Position numbers and translations under genes: made by a program. The notes beneath the pieces are model-generated. The model was not told the origin of the DNA and did not search any database. It was given only the letters and a program-made list of their open reading frames with translations. Positions 51,352 to 51,517 of a DNA stretch of 51,517 bases are shown here, piece by piece; position 1 is the first letter of the stretch, and each line of letters opens with the position of its first letter. This stretch comes from a bacterium (GTDB lineage Bacteria; Armatimonadota; Chthonomonadetes; Chthonomonadales; JAMCWF01), in contig JAKBZR010000014.1 of the NCBI GenBank assembly GCA_021842405.1, positions 1 through 51,517 on the forward strand, read 5' to 3'.

Positions 51352-51517
51352 TACCGGTCACTTTCCACTATTTCTAGGACAAGCTCGTACTCGGTATACC
51401 CCCTCTTGAAGGCATTCAGGGTTTCTGGGCGCAAAGACCATTCATACTTTTCGAAGTCGCGCACCGGCGTGACCACGATATGCCGGAACCCCAGCTCAAT
51501 CAGATGTTGGTACACCT
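51352..51517 (-). CDS. Protein of unknown function, C-terminal part, cut by window edge
   Basis: The reverse strand is open from the right edge to a TAA at 51352-51354. The visible C-terminal ~55 residues include YQHLIELGFRHIVVTPVRDFEKYEWSL, ETLNAFKRGYTEYEL and end LEIVESDR. The HIVVTPVRDFEKYEW segment looks like the end of a folded enzyme domain, but I do not recognise the family. The codon pattern fits coding sequence and it ends 46 bases before a family A repeat. Confidence 0.5.

Overview
The window reads as a chromosomal segment of a mesophilic, moderately GC-rich, probably uncultured bacterium. The best taxonomic clue is the prepilin at 40045-40806: its N-terminal methylation segment runs straight into [12 protein letters not shown] and a YSQDYDD motif, and its C-terminus carries a DGH motif. 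That combination is characteristic of Armatimonadota and, less closely, Planctomycetes-like lineages. Tandem PilT genes, secreted glycosidases and hairpin-rich dispersed repeats fit this. The assignment is an inference from gene content, not a phylogeny.

Layout. 1-2884: a gene cut by the left edge, then rpsF-ssb-rpsR behind a likely S6:S18-binding leader, followed by a bifunctional phosphoglucose/phosphomannose isomerase instead of rplI. 2910-7517: a LolA-like secreted protein, a TIM-barrel sugar epimerase and a FucI-type isomerase on the minus strand, diverging from a dipeptide epimerase. 7778-9643: a CoA-transferase fused to a GNAT domain, behind an extended -10 promoter and a CRP-like site. 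10102-15252: a complete group-3b-type NiFe (sulf)hydrogenase operon (beta, gamma, delta, alpha, maturation protease, stand-alone cNMP-binding protein) with a second CRP-like site upstream. 15898-22648: a membrane protein, glycerate kinase, dnaE and a secreted protein of unknown role. 22921-25940: a selenocysteine locus, selA-selD-selC, in which selD itself has an in-frame UGA at its active-site codon followed by a SECIS-like hairpin. 26362-28145: tRNA-Ala, bioY and a membrane-anchored protein. 28195-31646: three consecutive PilT/PilU-type ATPases. 31839-39537: glnD, a small membrane coiled-coil protein, an M61 peptidase, an LD-carboxypeptidase and a ComM/YifB ATPase. 40045-44450 (all minus): GH5-like glycosidase, an ECF sigma factor fused to a LacI-type sugar-binding domain, a small membrane protein and a prepilin. 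44936-48295: a hemolysin-III family protein, a second sigma-like protein fused to TPR repeats, two micro-membrane proteins and a DUF423 protein. 48327-50840: a large secreted alpha/alpha-barrel glycosidase. A cut gene closes the window.

The most unusual element is the single reading frame at 41393-43000 joining an ECF sigma factor (regions 2 and 4) to a complete LacI/PurR effector-binding domain in place of the usual LacI DNA-binding head. It sits just downstream of a GH5-like enzyme and upstream of a pseudopilin. It suggests a one-component, sugar-sensing sigma factor controlling carbohydrate use and surface or secretion functions. A second sigma-like fusion (sigma region 3/4-like plus TPR) lies 2.6 kb away.

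Intergenic space is filled by at least two families of short elements with inverted ends. Family A ends in GAGTTCAGTT/AACTGAACTC (seven copies) and family B in GTTGAAAAA/TTTTTCAAC (three copies). One family A copy overlaps the selD stop codon and two copies face each other around selC.
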